From Tyzzerella sp. (lineage in GTDB: Bacteria > Bacillota > Clostridia > Lachnospirales > Lachnospiraceae): 34,555 nt of DNA. Shown piece by piece: positions 33,268-34,555 of the stretch. Position numbers and translations under genes: made by a program. The notes under the pieces are model-generated. The model did no database searches, was not told the origin of the DNA, and was given only the letters and a program-made list of their open reading frames with translations. The stretch's first letter is position 1. Each line of letters opens with the position of its first letter. Location: assembly GCA_017465565.1 (NCBI GenBank), contig JAFTWA010000046.1, forward strand, positions 65,897-100,451, in the 5' to 3' direction.

Positions 33268-34473
33268 TTAAATAATTGCTTCATATAGATTTTCTAATTT
33301 GTTCATTTCTGTCTTGGCTTTATCATTTGTAACATGTGTGTACAGGTCGAGAGTGATGGAAATGGAATAGTGTCCTAAATAGCCCTGAACTACTTTTGCA
33401 TCAATTCCTGCTTCAAAACATCTTGTAGCGAAGGTATGTCTTAATGCATGTGGATAGAAGTGTGGAATCGGTTCGTAAGGCATCTTTGTTTCTTCGGCGA
33501 TTCTCAATCGTTCTTTGTTTATGGAGTTTTCAATCCAGTTCAAAGCCACTTGGAATGTGTGCTCTGTGATAGGTTTTCCGTTCTTCCCAACAAATACAAG
33601 ATTCTGAAATCCGAGGGTTGGTTCCCAGTTGGTGCAAGCTAGTTGCATCTCTTTTAACTGAACATGCTGTTTCTTGAGTGCTTGATATACCGATTCTTGC
33701 ATAGGTATTTTACGAATACCATTCTTAGTTTTGGGTGTCTGATATTTAAAGACATATTTTCCAGTCTCGTTGTCCTTGATGTGAACGAGAGTCTTGTTGA
33801 TGGAAATTTCTCGCTTTCGGAAATCAACATCATCCCAAGTCAACCCTAGTAATTCTCCACCACGCATACCCGTACCAAGAGCGACTAAAATCAGATTCTC
33901 ATACAGTCGTCCTTTGGCATGAGTGACAATTTCCTTTTGTTCTTCAAGTGTTAATACACGTATTTCTTTTGTCTTCGTTTTCGGAAGACACACACCGGCA
34001 CAAGGGTTAAACGCAATCAATCTGTTATGTATTGCGTATTTAAACATGGAATTCAGGATGTTATAGACATCTCGAATGGTCTTGGTGCTATAATCTTTGT
34101 CAGCCATGTTTTGAAACAAATGCTCTAAAGTAAGCGGAGCAATGTTGGCTATCTTCTGTTTGCCAAGCTGCTTTTTGATGTAACGCTGGTAAAAGTCGTG
34201 GTAACGCACTTGTGTACTTTCCTTAATTGACTTTTTCTTGTGTACGTTTAGCCATACATCAAACCAAGCATCCAGAGTAATGTTGTCACCTTTGCCTTTC
34301 AGACCATGCTTCACTTCATAACGCAAATCTTCTAATTCCTGTACTAATTCTTTTAGGTTGGCATTATCACGGGTGTAAGTTTCTCCATTGTAATTGAAAC
34401 GGCCGCGATAGATTCCTGTTTTTCGTTGCGTAATACCATTAGGTAATACTTTCCCTTGCAAATCTTTTCCCAT
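33268..34473 (-). CDS. Tyrosine-type site-specific integrase
   Basis: A recombinase of 401 residues, similar in length and layout to Tn916-like and phage integrases of Firmicutes. Residues 1-60 form an arm-DNA-binding-like domain (GITQRKTGIYRGRFNYNGET), then a SAM-like core-binding domain (about 65-160) and the catalytic domain. Catalytic residues are visible: Arg in GTGMRGGELLGL, Lys in TPKTKNGIRKIPM, His and Arg in HALRHTFATR, His in GYLGHYSISITLD and the nucleophile Tyr in LDLYTHV. It looks intact. GGAG is 9 nt before the ATG on the minus strand. The rest of the element, including any excisionase or conjugation genes, would lie to the right of the window. Confidence 0.93.
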   Translation of the reverse strand: MGKDLQGKVLPNGITQRKTGIYRGRFNYNGETYTRDNANLKELVQELEDLRYEVKHGLKGKGDNITLDAWFDVWLNVHKKKSIKESTQVRYHDFYQRYIKKQLGKQKIANIAPLTLEHLFQNMADKDYSTKTIRDVYNILNSMFKYAIHNRLIAFNPCAGVCLPKTKTKEIRVLTLEEQKEIVTHAKGRLYENLILVALGTGMRGGELLGLTWDDVDFRKREISINKTLVHIKDNETGKYVFKYQTPKTKNGIRKIPMQESVYQALKKQHVQLKEMQLACTNWEPTLGFQNLVFVGKNGKPITEHTFQVALNWIENSINKERLRIAEETKMPYEPIPHFYPHALRHTFATRCFEAGIDAKVVQGYLGHYSISITLDLYTHVTNDKAKTEMNKLENLYEAII

Positions 34474-34524
34474 TAAAAATTTCTCCTTTCTTACTGCAAG
34501 GGACTATTGGTCTAGTTTTCCTAT

Positions 34525-34554
34525 ATTATACCTTGCGAACTGTTTACACTGCAA
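34525..34554 (-). promoter_or_regulatory. Putative promoter of the integrase gene
   Basis: On the minus strand, TTGCAG (plus 34549-34554), an 18-bp spacer and TATAAT (plus 34525-34530), about 50 bp upstream of the start codon. It lies at the window edge. Confidence 0.6.
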
Positions 34555-34555
34555 T

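Overview
The window looks like a chromosomal segment of a low-GC, spore-forming Clostridia, probably a Lachnospiraceae-type gut Firmicute. The evidence is spmA/spmB, a T-box in front of metG, a yybP-ykoY-type leader, AGGAGG ribosome binding sites throughout, an AgrC-type GHKL kinase with a LytTR regulator, and a very large pilin-domain adhesin. The genus is inference; no rRNA or tRNA is present.

Layout. 1-890: 3' part of a UgpC/MsmK-type sugar ABC transporter ATPase and its terminator. 891-6035: a probable operon behind a yybP-ykoY (Mn2+) riboswitch, containing a P2-type cation ATPase, an AI-2E/PerM-family membrane protein, spmA and spmB. 6036-7706: an autoregulated PadR cassette with two membrane-anchored proteins of unknown function. 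7828-11411 (minus strand): a DUF885 lipoprotein peptidase and an AbgT-family transporter. 11509-16624: T-box-metG-ddh-tatD-rsmA, a housekeeping block with ddh inserted. 16625-18655 (minus strand): a GHKL sensor kinase and LytTR response regulator. Diverging from them, 18821-28436: a small stand-alone degenerate receiver overlapping a gene for a 3081-residue surface protein (VWA domain plus about 16 pilin-type modules). 28485-30500: an Rpn-type PD-(D/E)XK protein flanked by two related hairpins, then a HATPase/STAS-like protein that seems to have lost its N-box region. 30520-32962: citrate synthase and an alpha/beta hydrolase. 33268-34473 (minus strand): a tyrosine integrase, probably the edge of an integrated element continuing to the right.

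The most interesting unit is 16625-28436. A 20-bp-period direct repeat resembling a LytTR operator lies between two divergent promoters, one for the kinase/regulator pair and one for the pseudo-receiver/adhesin pair. The pseudo-receiver resembles the regulator's own receiver domain but lacks the acidic pair and any output domain, and it is probably translationally coupled to the adhesin. This suggests a dedicated switch for a giant adhesin with a built-in modulator. A second theme is a dispersed palindromic repeat family (6065, 7731 and 13817) placed in intergenic gaps.
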